From contig JAREIK010017918.1 in the NCBI GenBank assembly GCA_029783825.1, positions 2,459,830-2,523,829 of the forward strand: 64,000 nt of DNA. The letters run 5' to 3'. Made by a program: the position numbers and the translations under genes. Below the pieces are notes generated by a model, which was not told the DNA's origin, did no database searches, and worked only from the letters and a program-made list of their open reading frames with translations. This DNA is from Sapria himalayana. Its lineage: Eukaryota > Streptophyta > Magnoliopsida > Malpighiales > Rafflesiaceae. Below are positions 1-12,040 of this stretch, piece by piece. Position 1 is the first letter of the stretch. Each line of letters opens with the position of its first letter.

Positions 1-587
1 AAATGACATTGATCTCCATCAATTTATTTGAGCATGGTCATGTATTTCTTAGTCTCAATTGTCAAGGGAACATAGAGATATCTCTCTATTATAATAAGAG
101 GGACAAATTCTATCTTAATCACTCATATCTCATCACATAATTCTTATTATGTTCAAGTATATCATTTATAGTTATTTGATTAAAGATAATGTTAAATTAT
201 ATCAAAACATAATATTCCTTATGTTGAGAACTATAGCGATCTCAGGTTAAAAAATCTAATGATACAACTATTAGAGATTAACTTATGATTTTGATCCATG
301 TTTTAATCTCAAGACGGGCATGTCCGATATTTGTTCTCAACAAATAGAAATAAATTTGATTTATATCTCATTCATATATTCATCTCATGAATATAAATCA
401 AACTTTATACTAATTTAATTCATTGTTATTCCCATAACAATAACTGATTAGAGATATTTAGAATAATTAATAATATTATTCAAGGACATTATATAAAATA
501 AACATGCAAATCATCATCATAATTAATTTTTACATATAGTCAAAATACCATGTCCATACAATAAACCTAGAACACTATTTACTAACA
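1..587 (-). repeat. 3' LTR of element A (partial)
   Basis: The sequence matches 7355-7939 along its length. The inner border is the CTAACA at 582-587, which on the minus strand reads TGTTAG, the usual Copia LTR start. The polypurine tract follows directly. About 1.07 kb of the LTR should lie left of the window, judging from the complete copy. Confidence 0.85.
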
Positions 588-602
588 ATCTTTCACTTGC
601 GC
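588..602 (-). other. Polypurine tract of element A
   Basis: On the minus strand this reads GCGCAAGTGAAAGAT directly before the TGTTAG of the LTR. It would prime plus-strand DNA synthesis. The same arrangement recurs in related elements C (12725-12740) and I (39212-39226). Confidence 0.7.
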
Positions 603-639
603 TAGGCTCGTTCATCAATGTATCTAATACATATGAACC

Positions 640-1260
640 TAGCATGATGATCATGCTTTGTTTGTGGTAGAGGCTTAGTCAATGGATTAGTAACATTATC
701 TTCTATTGGAACTCTGCATATCTTAATGTCACCACTCACAATGATTTCTTAAATAAGATGATAATTCCTAAGAATGTGTTTGTGCAATTTCACCATTATT
801 ATCACAATAAACATCAATAGGATTTGTAATGCTAGGAACCACTACAAGGTCAGTAATGAACTTCTTGATCCAAATTGCTTCATTTGCTATATCAAATGCA
901 GTTATGCATTCAGCTTCAGTTGTAGAATCAGCAACAAAGCTTTGCTTTGAATTTTTCCAGCTAACTGCACCATCATTTAAACAAAACTCATATATTGACT
1001 GTAATCAAAAAATCATCTTTGTCAGATTGGAAGCTTGCATGTGTAACCATTTACAACCAGATCATCTTCCAATACACCATACACCAATAACATATCTTTA
1101 GACTTTCTCAAATACTTAAGAATGTTCTTTATATAGATATCTAGTGACTCTCACCAAGCTCTGACTAGTATTTACTCATTATGCTTAAAGCATAAGATAC
1201 ATCTAATCTAGTACACAACATGACATTCATTATAGATCCTATTGCTGAGGCATAATGAAT
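640..1260 (-). pseudogene. Copia RNase H remnant (element A)
   Basis: The reverse complement translates in pieces to the C-terminal RNase H domain of a Copia polyprotein. At about 906-932 it gives DSTTEAEC, matching the TTEAEY catalytic signature, followed by residues like the conserved KEAxWxxxF block and, near 780-830, the VYCDN block. In a working element this domain removes the RNA template during reverse transcription. No single frame stays open, so it is a broken copy. The short plus-strand frame at 829-1101 is only the antisense shadow of this domain. Confidence 0.75.
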
Positions 1261-2330
1261 CTTATTCATCTGCTCTTTCTCATCTTTAGTATTAGGACAC
1301 TAAAATTTGCTAAGAGGAATACCATGAGACATGGGCAAGTATCCATTTTTGGATTCTTGCATACTAAACAATTTTAGTACTTTATCTATGTAAGTACTTT
1401 GACTTAGACCAATCAACCTCTTAGATCTATCTTTATAGATCTTTATCCCTAGAATATAGGTAGCTTTGCCTAAGTCTTTCATTAAAAAATACTTCTATAA
1501 CCAAGACTTGGGGTAGGGATGACATTCCCATTAACTAAAATCTCATCAACATAAAGACTAAAAATACAATTGTGCTCCCACTAATTTTCTTATAAACACA
1601 AGGCTCATCTTCATTTTTGACAAATCCAAATATTTTGACTAATTCATCAAAATAAAGATTTCAACTCTGAGAGGCCTACTTCAAACCATAAATGAATCTT
1701 TGAAGCTTGCATACTTTACAAAAATTCTTAGGTTGTACAAAACCCTCAAGTTGTATCATGTACACATCTTCAAGTAAGTTTTCATTAAGAAACGCAATTT
1801 TAACATCAATTTATCAAAATTCATAATCATGATATGCAACAATGGCAAAAAAAAATGTTGATAGACTTAAGCATAGCTACAGGTGAATAGGTTTCATCAT
1901 AGTCTATACCATGAGTTTGTTTGAAACCTTTTGTAACTAGCCTTTCTTTGTAAGTTTTTACTTTATCATCTATATCAGTTTTCTCTTTTAAAACATATTT
2001 TCATCCAATGGTCTTTGTACCTTCAAGTGAGTCAATCAAGGCCCAAGCCTGATTATCATATATAGCCTCTAACCATTTCTTAGAGTTTGGATCCAACATA
2101 GTCTCTTGATAATTAGTGGGTTCATTTTGATCTACTAATAATACATCATTGTTATCAGTCACAAGAAATTTATATCTCTCGGACTCATGGCATATCCTTT
2201 CAGATCTACGTGAATTTGTGCTATAGGAGGTGAGTCATTAATAGTTTGTTGACTATGAGTATCCCTAAGAAGTTCAATATTTTCTTGTGATTCTCAAACT
2301 TCTTCAAGTTGTACCTTACTCTTACTGGTT
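1261..2330 (-). pseudogene. Copia reverse transcriptase remnant (element A)
   Basis: The minus strand encodes reverse transcriptase pieces. The 60-residue stretch at 1300-1482 begins MKDLGKATYILGIKIYKDR, the conserved block after the catalytic site, and continues with LSQSTYIDKVL. The catalytic YVDD motif upstream (about 1542-1575) reads YVDEIL, so the second aspartate is replaced by glutamate. Further upstream, around 1700-2080, are pieces of the YGLKQ and KYKARLV regions. Stops and frameshifts interrupt the domain. The function in a working element is copying the element RNA into DNA. The family assignment is firm, but domain edges are approximate. Confidence 0.75.
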
Positions 2331-2339
2331 CCTTTAGAA

Positions 2340-3300
2340 ATAAATTCTCTTTTAAGAAAGACATCATTCCAAGCAACAAATTATTTGTTCTCAATGGGAT
2401 TATAAAAGTAGTATCTCATAGTCTCTTTAAAATATCCCACAAAAAAATATTTATTATATTTCGGCTCCAACTTATTTGAAACTTGACATTTTACATAAGC
2501 CTCAGAACTCTAAATCTTAAGAAAATACAAACCAGGTCTTTTACCAGTCCACATCTTATATGTTGTCTTTTCAACCGCTTTGGATGGAACTCAATTAAGT
2601 GTGAATGTATTGTTTCAAGTGCATAACCTCAAAAAGTAAATGGAAGATTGGTTGGAATCATTATAGATAGAACCATATCTAATAAAGTTTGATTCCTCCT
2701 CTCAGACACATCATTCCATTGTGGTGTTCTATGGGGAGTTAATTGTGAAATGATTCCATAAGTTCTAAGATGGTCATCAAATTCTTGGCTCAAATATTCA
2801 CCACCTTAATCAGATCAAAGTGTCTTGATTGTCTTGCCAAGTTAGTTTTGTACTTCATTTTAAAAAGATTTGAACATTTCAAATGATTCAAATTTATATC
2901 TCATCAAGTAGACATAACCAAATTTGCTGAAGTCATCAGTAAATGTAATGAAGTACTTGTAACCTTATCTACCATCTAAACTAAATAGTTCACGTACATT
3001 TATATGTATGAGATCCAATAATTCATTAGCCCTTTCACTATGTCTAGTAAAGAGATCTTTTATCATCTTGCCCAAAAGACAAGATTCACATATATCATAT
3101 GATTCAAAATCAAATGTATATAAAAGTCTAACTTGATGGAATTTTGAGATGTGTTTCTCATTTATATGACCAAGGAAATAATGCAAAAGATAGGTTGAAT
3201 TTAAATCATTTGATTTTAATTTTTTAGTAGTTATGGTATAGATATGATAATCATTGGATTTTGTAAGGTTAATACCATAAAGGCCATCCTAAAAATAAAT
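2340..3300 (-). pseudogene. Copia integrase remnant with HHCC region (element A)
   Basis: The minus-strand frame at 2965-3186 reads LGHINEKHISKFHQ, then CESCLLGKM, then ELLDLIHINVREL. These are the His-His-Cys-Cys zinc region and the start of the integrase core, where IHIN stands for the usual IHSDV with its first catalytic aspartate (here changed to asparagine). The rest of the core lies lower, about 2740-2960, with recognisable pieces of the DNGGEY and ERRN regions in other frames. Integrase would insert the cDNA into host DNA. This copy has lost its open frame and a catalytic residue and should be inactive. Confidence 0.75.
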
Positions 3301-4470
3301 ATTTGCATAGAACATGTCTTTATGAAAAATGGATCAACTAATATTCTTAATAATAAAAAAACAATCATAATCCAAATAAGAAACTGAAATAATATTTCTA
3401 TATATTATAGAAATATAATCAAAATTATCCAAAACTAACAAAAACCCTCTAGACAAAGTAAGTTCATAACTTTCTACAGCCAAAGCAGCAACTTTTGCTC
3501 AATTGTCTACTCATAGATCAACTTCAACCTTCTTTAGCTGTCTACTTTTTTTGAGTCTCTACACATTTGTACAAATGTGTGATCCACATTTAGTATCTAA
3601 TACCCAGAAACTAGAAGAAGAAAAATTAATTTGTATAACATAAATACTTGAAGAACTAGTCTCAGTAGTCTTCTTCTTCTTCTTTAGATTCTCTAAATAT
3701 AGCTTGTAGTTTCTCTTCTAATGACCAGGTTCATTGCAAAAGAAACAAACACCCTTCTTTGGGGCTTTATCCTTGGGTTCAAGTTTGTGTTTGGGTTGAT
3801 CATTGTACTTTCTTTTGCCCTTACCCTTGCCCTTTATATTGCCCTTGATCTTGAAGCCCTTTCTATTTTGAACCATCAGAATATGGCCATGCTTGGATTT
3901 AATATTCTACTCGATGATTTTAAGCATTGTATGCAGCTTAGAGATAAATTTATTCATTTCATTCATGTTATAGTTCATGACAAATTAGCCATAACTATCA
4001 AGAAGTGAATTCAGGATCAAATCAATTGTCAACTCTTTGCTCAATGTAAATCCAAGCCTATCAAGGTGCTCAATATAGCCTTTTATTTTTAGTACTAAAG
4101 CACTAACTAAAGCACTTTCAGCCATCTTGCAAGAATGCAGTGCCTTGGTAGTCTCATACCTTTCTTGCCTTGCTTGTTGCTAGAATATTTCTTTATAATT
4201 GAAGATCATATTATAACCTTCCATATTTTCTAGATCCTTTTGAAGTTTAGAACTCATAGTAGCTAGCATCAAGCACATGAATAGAGTCATTATGATGCTT
4301 CTCATAACCATTCTTATCAACTTTAGGAGCATTATCAGCTGGTTCTTTATGGAGAGGTTCATCCAGGACATAAAGCTTCCTTTATTATTTGAGAATGATT
4401 CTCAAATTTTGAAACCAGTCAAGGAAGTTAGTCTTAGTAAGTTTATCATTCTAAAGGACTAATCATAGTG
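3301..4470 (-). pseudogene. Copia gag and protease remnant (element A)
   Basis: The minus strand continues from the protease region (about 3450-3640) into the gag zinc knuckle (about 3690-3760, with Cys, Cys and His spacing visible in pieces) and a basic linker rich in Lys and Gly around 3770-3870. The 63-residue frame at 4180-4371 is part of the gag capsid-like UBN2 region. Gag would form the particle that packages the RNA. The plus-strand frames at 3721-4008 and 4277-4462 are antisense artefacts. The likely gag start is near 4450-4470, by comparison with element I (61787-62560). Confidence 0.65.
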
Positions 4471-6267
4471 ATATAGTAGAATTATTATTGTTATTATTGG
4501 TCATCTATAATAAATACAAAGTTTGATAAGTATTTTGATTATAAAAAAATCTCACTAAATTAACAACCCTCAAGAATAATCATATTAATCTAGTAAGCTA
4601 AGATCCATATTTTACTCAACTTTCAGTAGATTTTAGCATAATACTTAAAATTAAGTTATTTAAGTAGGTAACTCTTACCAATTATATCTCATGTAATTCT
4701 TAGATATTTATGAGATTTGACATCATATGTCCCAGCATGTTTAAATCCCATCTAATGCCATTAAGCCCAAAACTATTTTGATAAACTATTAAAGTTAAAC
4801 TATTTTTAAACATATGGGTAGCACCATTACTCATCTTGTTTCACTAATGTAACCTAATATACTTCTACTTTGGTAGAACCCACATTAAGGTGATAAAATG
4901 TTTGACAAGTGTTTAAATTTGGATGGCATGTTAACTTTAAATTTTATGTGAGGGATCTTGATTGATTTTAATTTTCAATTATAGATCTCATCATACACCT
5001 AGTATCACTTCATACATAGTATCTCATACATGCATATAATAAACATGCCACAATATGGCCTTAATCTAGATTGATCTCCATAAGCTAATATGAAGATCAA
5101 TAGTCATTATTAGATAATAATAAGCAACTCTATGATGTCTATTTGACCACCAACTTGTGCATATACACCTAGCTCCTCCATCATCATAGTTGGATTGCAT
5201 GACTTCAAATGGCTTGTATTGTCTCTTATTTTATTACAATAATTAAAAATTACAATAAAACAAAAACAACATGCAAGTCATATTTAATAATTATAACCCT
5301 TGTAAAAATAATAATAATACTCTGCCAAACACATTGGTTAAAAAGACCATATTGTGCACCATGTGAAGCAACACAACATGCAAAATATATATGTTATCAT
5401 ATCATAAAAACAATTTACATTATAATAAATAAATTATAATTGGCAAGTATTTAAAACTAATTAAATATATAAGGTGCTATGTAGAGTTGTTAAGGTGGTT
5501 CAACTAGGCGATTAGCGGTTGGGGTCAAGGGGGCCACCCTCAAAAAAAAATTAATTTTTTATTGATCTCATCAAAAAATTTCCATTGATCGCATTAATAA
5601 ATTTTTATTGATGTCATCAATAAATTTTCATTGATCTCATCAATAAATTTTTATTGATATCATCAATAAATTTTTATTGATATCATCAATAAAATTTTAT
5701 AAATCTTATCAATAAATTTTCATTGATCTCATCAATAAATTTTTATTTATCTTATCAATAAATTTGCATTGATCTCATCAATAAATTATCATTAATCTCA
5801 TCAATAAATTTTCATTGATCTCATTAATAAATTTTCATTTATCTCATCAATAAATTTTTATTGATCTTATCAATAAATTTTCAAATAAGCCAAAAGCTAT
5901 CAGAATCACATTAAAATAGATATTATGCAATCTCATTACATAGGGTTTATTTTAGTACCACCATAAATAATCACTGATAAATCAGAATTAATATATGAAT
6001 TTAATCCATGTATTAATCTGATTAAGACAAAGCCAGAATCATATAACATGCTATTAAATACTTTAATGACAATATCTCATTCGGATTCTCAATCATACTA
6101 ACGAATCCTTTTAGGTTTCGGATTCAATCAATTAATACCTTAACAAAACCTATTAACTATGTCGTTCGCACAAACCATAATATCACATATATCCAAAATG
6201 CAAATCATGCCAGAATCATACATATGATCAAATATGACATTATTAGTTTTTATGAAACACACAAGTT
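4471..6267 (-). other. Long non-coding leader of element A
   Basis: About 1.8 kb lie between the gag start and the primer-binding site, with no coding frame longer than noise. It is AT-rich and holds a 23-bp tandem array (5555-5882). At 5490-5545 there is a short GC-richer patch unlike its surroundings. Related but diverged leaders occur in C (21961-23080) and I (62561-64000), so a long leader belongs to this family. Confidence 0.6.
5555..5882. repeat. Tandem array, about 14 copies of a 23-bp unit
   Basis: The unit is close to CATTGATCTCATCAATAAAT followed by TTT. Units run head to tail with point differences and a few one-base length changes. Each unit contains ATTGAT and ATCAAT in inverted order, so single units can form a small hairpin. 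There are no spacers between units. Confidence 0.9.
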
Positions 6268-6279
6268 CCTCTAATACCA
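6268..6279 (-). other. Primer-binding site of element A
   Basis: The minus strand reads TGGTATTAGAGG, matching the plant initiator tRNA-Met 3' complement TGGTATCAGAGC at most positions. It lies one base from the TG/CA edge of the 5' LTR at 6281, which fixes that edge. Confidence 0.8.
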
Positions 6280-6280
6280 C

Positions 6281-7939
6281 TGTAGGGTTACGGGTAGAAT
6301 TTTCAATCTGATTGGAACATAAATATAGAAGAATTTATAATTTTTATCTCGTAATCCACCAAGGATCACATGTGTTTCATAATAACACGAAGAAATGGTA
6401 AACGAAACTTACCTCTTATAGATTGATTCATCAAGCCTTCAAGTCTGTCTTAGTTTATTTGTATCTTCAAAGATGCTATCTTTCTAAAAAATGACCACCC
6501 ACTACAAGTATCCACACACAAACAAATAACATGCAATCTTGTTAAATGCTAGTTCAGATTCGCCATCTCAAAATGAAATTAGGGTTTTTTGTTCTCTCTA
6601 TTTTGAATGTTCTTTGAGTAAAGACGATGACTATTTACCATATATATCACACACATACACACACAAGTCTGCTAGTGTTTAAGTCAAATCTAAATTTTAT
6701 TTTAAACTCTTTTAATAATAACAATTTAAATTCAAATTCGAAGTTTATTTAAACATTTTCTACATAATAACAATTTAAATTCAAATCTGAATTTCATTTG
6801 AAACTCTTTTAAATAATAATAATTTAAATTCAAATCCTTATCAGATAAGGAAACAAATATATATATATATATATATTATTAAATATTTAAAACTCTTTAA
6901 AAAAAACTTTTATAGATTAGTTCCTTATCTAATAAAAAAATATAATAGATTAGTTATTTATTTAAATCATGAATTTAAAATTTCTCACAATTAATTTCAA
7001 ATTTAAATAATAACTAATTATTATTTATAATTTAAAATAATCTCATCATTTTAAATTAATACAGAGAGTGAAAAACTATCACCGTTATTATTTGTTCTTT
7101 ATATGCATCCCTTTAGGTTCAATTAACATTGTCAGTAAGTCTAAATCACATTTTGATCCTAGTCATAAGTGACCTCTAACAAAATATTATGACTACCCAA
7201 GTTAAATAAAGCTTAAAATATGAGATAACCTTAATATAGCTAATGACATAATCCTTTTGTCTCATGATATCTTGATAGAATATAAGGCATGGACAAAGTC
7301 AACCTTATATCATTCTATCTTTGATTACTCGAAACCCAATTAGACTGATTAAACAAATAACATTGATCTTCATCAATTCATTTGAGCACGGTCATGTATT
7401 TCTTAGTCTCAATTATTGAGGGGACCTAGATATCTTTCTTATAATAAGAGGGACAAATTTTATCTTAATCACTCATATCCCACTACATAATTTTTATTAT
7501 GTTCAAGTATATCCTTTATAGTCATTTGATTAATGATAACATTTAATTATATCAAAACACAATATTCATTATGTTGAGAACTATAGTAATCTCATGTCAA
7601 CAAATTTAATGATACAATTATTAGGGATTAACTTATGACTTTGATCCATGTATTAATCTCAAGATGGATCTATCTAATATTTGTTCTTAACACACACACA
7701 CACATATATGATTTATATCTCATACACATATTCATCCCATAAATATCAATTAAATTTTATATTAATCTTAATTCATTGGTATTCCTATAACAATAACTGA
7801 TTAGGAATATTTAAAATAATTAATAATATTATTCAAGTACATTACATATAATAAACATGTAAATCATAATAATAATTAATTCTTCCAAATAGTCAAAATA
7901 CCATGTCTATACAATATGCCTAGAGCACTATTACTAACA
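6281..7939 (-). repeat. 5' LTR of element A
   Basis: A 1659-bp repeat bounded by TG (6281) and CA (7939). Its last 585 bp or so match the partial LTR at 1-587. It contains a short TA run near 6860-6880 and a CA run near 7690-7704. It is AT-rich with no coding capacity. Confidence 0.85.
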
Positions 7940-7959
7940 TCAAGTCCTTCATATCAACC

Positions 7960-8480
7960 TCACTAACCAACTATACCTTCAATTCTTGGATTTGATATTT
8001 CTTAGGGCCCCTACTAAGAGCATGTCATCCACATACAATAATAAAATATTGAAATCATTTTCATCCTCAAATCTCTTGTAGTATGTACAATGGTCTGAAC
8101 TAAGTCTATAGTACTCAAGGCTAATGATGAAAGAATCATATCTTTTATACCAACACCTTAGTGCCTATTTTAGATCATATAGAGATTTATTAAACTTACA
8201 AATCAAGATTTCTTTACATTTCAGCAAATCCTTCTAGTTAGAACATATTGATTTCTTTTTCAATTTCTCCATGAAGAAATAAAGTTTTGACATCCAGCTA
8301 CTCCAAATATAAATCAAATGTAGCATATAAATTTATTACTACTTTGATTTTTATAAGATGAACCACCAAGGAAAAAATCTTATTGAAGTCAATGCATTCT
8401 TTCTAAACATATTTTTTTGCCACTAATCTTGCACGATATCAATCTACTTGATCATTACTATCTTGCTTGATCTTATAAAG
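7960..8480 (-). pseudogene. Copia reverse transcriptase remnant (element B)
   Basis: At about 8003-8045 the reverse complement reads ILLLYVDDMLLVG, an intact catalytic YVDD motif. Upstream in the reading direction (8150-8260) are pieces of the YGLKQAPR region. The domain ends abruptly at 7940, where the LTR of A begins, which is the signature of an insertion. Stops between the pieces make it non-functional. In a live element this domain would copy the element RNA. Confidence 0.75.
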
Positions 8481-8919
8481 TCATTTATTACTAATGGCTT
8501 TTCTTCCTAGTGGTAATGGTATTATCTTCCAAGTCTTGTTCTTATGTAAAACTTCAATTTTTTTTAATTATTATCATCCAGATTCTAGAAAGATGCATTT
8601 GGACTATTTGGAACATATGAAATTTTTGAAGGTCCTTCATCCTATATTAGAAGATACTATAAAATACTACTCTATATAATATACTCTGAGCACCAAGCTA
8701 GCAGCCTTCTATCATGTGTTGGATGACTAACTTCTAGAGCTTTAGAGTCAACTTGTTCTTGTACTTCATGCTCTCATTCTTTCTCCATAGATATTGGAAC
8801 ATCTAGTCTATGAATATTTTCTCTTGCACAGGTATCTAAAGTTTCTTTCAATATGTTTTCATTAACATCAATTTTTTATAGTTGATTTTCTATAAAGATT
8901 ACATCTCTACAGATAATCA

Positions 8920-9650
8920 TTTTATGGGTAGTGCGATCCCACTAGTGATACCCCTTCATTCCTCTAGCATACCCTAAATATATATACTTTCTAGATTTTT
9001 GATCCAACTTTTGTTCTTTCTTGGGTGTTGTGCATCACATATGCAGGACATCCAAAAAAGCATAAAGTAGAGTAATATATTGGCTTACATATCCACATCT
9101 CTATCAGTGTCTTCAAATCAATCATAGTTGATGATAACTGATTTATCACATAATATGTAATACTAGTTGCTTCAACCCAAAAAAATTTTGGTAGACTTCT
9201 AGTCCTCGACATTACTATTATACGTTCTAGAAGAGTTTTATTCAACTATTCTACTATTCTATTTTGTTCTCACATATATGTGACTGTAAACTATTATTTG
9301 ATAATTTCTTGCCTATAAATAACAAGAAACTCACCATCTATATATTCTTTTTCATTATCTATTCACAAGCACTTAAATTTGTTTCCTAGATTCAAGTTCT
9401 ACATGTACTTTTAAGTCTTTAAAAATTGGAAACACATCTGAATTCTTCTTGATTGGATACAACTAATATCTCCTTGAGTAATTATCAATGAAAGATACAT
9501 AATATCTTGCTCCTTCTTAGGATATTTTCAGTGATTCCGATATATCAGAATATATCAAGTCTAGAATATATATACTTCTTATAATTGATCAACTAAATGA
9601 TAATCTATTCTACTTAGTTGTAACATAATTCACAAAAAGGTAAATTTACT
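8920..9650 (-). pseudogene. Copia integrase remnant (element B)
   Basis: The 84-residue minus-strand frame at 8991-9245 begins MNKTLLERIIVMSRTRSLPK and continues FFWVEATSITYYVINQLSS, then IYYSTLCFFGCPAYVMHN. These are the conserved blocks after the integrase catalytic glutamate (ERMNRTLLER, FWAEA, RVFGCPAYV in intact Copia elements). Further toward 9650 are pieces of the catalytic core. Many stops flank the frame. The TNT1-like wording suggests a Tork-type lineage, at low certainty. Confidence 0.8.
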
Positions 9651-10163
9651 AATTTGAGCCCCATAAGTAGTTTTTTGTTAGAGAAAATATTCAAACATTG
9701 TTATAACATGTGACCTAGTTTGAGATATCACATCATCATTGATTCTTCTCATATGCTAATTAATGCAACATATGCATCAATTTCTTATACTATTTCTCTT
9801 CTAATCATGAATACATTTTTTATGATCTCTTCTTTCATCATTACCATAAGTGTACCTCTCAAAATTTTTATCACCCGATTCTCAATATGAGTTTTATACC
9901 CAAGAGTTTCTATTTATTCCAAAGACAATAAATTTATACCCAAGAGATTCTCAATAAGTCCACCATATGTCATACCTCTTGAATGGTATGAACCATACTA
10001 TCAAATATTTTTATTTTAATAGTATTGATACCAATAATCTTCAAAGATGATCATCACCCATGTGCACAGAACCTCTTGATATTGGTTCATATTTATGAAA
10101 CCAATTACTTTGAGATGTCATGTGTCATGAAGCTCCTAAGTTTAGCAACCAAACATTATCAAA

Positions 10164-10760
10164 CTACTTTCTACTTTCAATTGTTGTTGTCACTTTATTA
10201 TATATGATATTGTCATCATCATTGATACTTGTAATATTCCCTTGAGTATTTGATAATTCATGATCCTTACTATTTTTCTTAAACCAATAATCTCTCCTGA
10301 AGTGTCTTTTCTTGTCATAGTTGTTGCACTTAATATTTTTTCTTATTTCTTGATTTGATCTACTATAATTATGACTTCCATTAGGGTCATGCACTGTCGA
10401 TCTCTTTCGTATCATTATTAATGCTTTTACTTGTTGTGTATTTTTATATCTATCTTTCTCATTTTTATGTCTACTTTCTTCTCAGTACATCAACTTCTTC
10501 TATTTTATGACCCAACAAAGTAACTTGAGAAAATAGAGTATTCAAAGTGTTAATATGATCAGTTACAATAATAGATTCCATCATTTGAATAGTATAAAGT
10601 CTTCTCTTTGAGAAGATCTTGCTGTGAACTAATTTCTCTTCGTATAATCTTGTGAGAGCATCCTAAATTTCTTTTACTGTATTATTTTCTACCACACTCA
10701 ATAATATAATACTCTATCATCTAATGCTAGAAATCCCAATGGCATTTCCTCAAAATCTGA
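10164..10760 (-). pseudogene. Copia gag remnant with zinc knuckle (element B)
   Basis: The minus-strand frame at 10164-10415 contains IKCNNYDKKRHFRRDYW, a damaged CCHC knuckle (CX2C expected; the second and fourth cysteines are lost to Tyr and Tyr/Trp). A basic stretch precedes it. Frames upstream to about 10760 carry weak gag-like pieces. A short local duplication around 10734-10830 repeats AGAAATCCCAATGGC. Gag would be the RNA-packaging protein. This copy is broken. Confidence 0.6.
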
Positions 10761-11276
10761 ATGGCTCTTTTCACTTATCCATCTCATTCCACTTATCTTC
10801 AGAAATCCCAATGGCTCTTTTTCCAATTACATCTAAGCAAATATCCTTCCTTAAAATTGATTTAATTTTCATTTTATATTATAAAAAAATTACTCATATT
10901 GAATTTTTCTACAAATTTTGATGTCATTTGTTTCATTTTTATAATGAATAGTAACCGAGAATAATAGTAACTATCTAAGTTAATACACCAAAAAAAGTTC
11001 CTAGATAAGTTGAGATAGGTAATGTTTCACCTACCTCTTGCCATTACATTCGAAAATATTGTTCACGAAAACAATATATATAATACACTAAACATATATA
11101 GGTTATATATATAGTTTAAAACTATATATTTATACATCAAATTATATATGTTATACTATACATGTTAAAACTATATAGTTATATATGAACATGTATATAT
11201 ATATATATATAAAACATATATGTAGTCATTAAACTATAACATATATTATATACATTAACCAATATATTTATCAATA

Positions 11277-11320
11277 CACACACACACACACACACACACA
11301 TGTGTGTGTGTGTGTGTGTG
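11277..11320. repeat. Palindromic (CA)12(TG)10 microsatellite
   Basis: Twelve CA units are followed at once by ten TG units. The two halves are complementary, so the tract can fold into a hairpin or cruciform. Confidence 0.95.
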
Positions 11321-11840
11321 TTTATAACATATATGTAGTCATTTCAAACTATAACATATTGTGTATAAATAATATATGTATGTATATGTTAAAGTATACA
11401 TATATATAATTATACATGCTAAAACTATATATTTTTGTTATAGATATAGTTATATATATAGTTTAAAACTATTTATTTATATATTAAACACTATATAGGA
11501 TTGATAAATTATATTTTAAAAATATGGCTCTAATTAAATTATATGTCATAGTTTAAAATAATGCATATAGTTTTACATGTACATACATATATATACAATA
11601 TATGTCATAATTTAAAATTCAAACTATATATAGTTTATTAACACAATATATATATAATGTATATATAATGTATATATAATGATTTTAGATTATATATTAA
11701 AACAATACATGTTTGTACTAAAATTCAATGTTATACTTTAAAATAATTATAAATGTTTATTATTTAACATATACATACATATAATGGTTAATGTAATATA
11801 ATATATGGTATAGTTTAAGATGACTACATATGTGTTTTAT

Positions 11841-11845
11841 ACACA

Positions 11846-11925
<80 letters not shown>
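11841..11925. repeat. (AC)n microsatellite, about 42 units
   Basis: A nearly pure AC array with one AT interruption near 11851. It creates long artificial frames on both strands (Thr-His and Cys-Val repeats) that are not genes. Confidence 0.97.
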
Positions 11926-11928
<3 letters not shown>

Positions 11929-12040
11929 TTATATATAACCATATAGTTTTATCTTATATTGTTTTGATGTATAAATATAAAGTTTTAAATATTATTTATA
12001 TATTAACAATTTTAAAGGTTGAAACATAATAATAAAGATT

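Larger units (their letters stand above)
1..7939 (-). mobile_element. Decayed Ty1/Copia element A, left end outside window
   Basis: A minus-strand Copia-type LTR retrotransposon. Read from high to low coordinates it shows a 5' LTR (6281-7939), primer-binding site, long leader, gag, protease, integrase, reverse transcriptase, RNase H, polypurine tract and the start of the 3' LTR (1-587). Integrase before reverse transcriptase is the order that defines Copia. The two LTR copies align colinearly over nearly 590 bp (1-587 with about 7355-7939) but with many differences and small gaps, so the insertion is old. The body has many stops and frameshifts. The right end abuts element B in its reverse transcriptase region, so A appears to have jumped into B. 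The target duplication cannot be tested because the left end is missing. Confidence 0.85.
7940..10930 (-). mobile_element. Remnant of Ty1/Copia element B, interrupted by A
   Basis: A minus-strand Copia interior without visible LTRs. From high to low coordinates come gag (10164-10760), integrase (about 8920-9650) and the first part of reverse transcriptase (7960-8480). The sequence stops in the reverse transcriptase exactly at the LTR edge of A, so the rest of pol and the 3' LTR probably lie left of the window. The interior is more diverged from A than A, C and I are from each other, so B belongs to another Copia family. The right border is uncertain. Confidence 0.7.
10931..12040. repeat. AT-rich repetitive stretch with microsatellites
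   Basis: No gene is seen. The stretch is made of recurring pieces such as CATATATGTAGTCATT, AAACTATAACATAT and TATATAGTTTAAAACTATAT, several of them palindromic, plus two long CA/TG arrays. It may include the outer part of the 3' LTR of C and the 5' end of B, but the border cannot be placed by eye. Confidence 0.6.

Noticed and set aside
5555..5882. Regular repeats suggesting a CRISPR array
   Set aside because: Units are head to tail without spacers, in a plant retrotransposon leader.
11760..12029. Frames on both strands made of Cys-Val and Thr-His repeats
   Set aside because: Pure products of the AC microsatellite.
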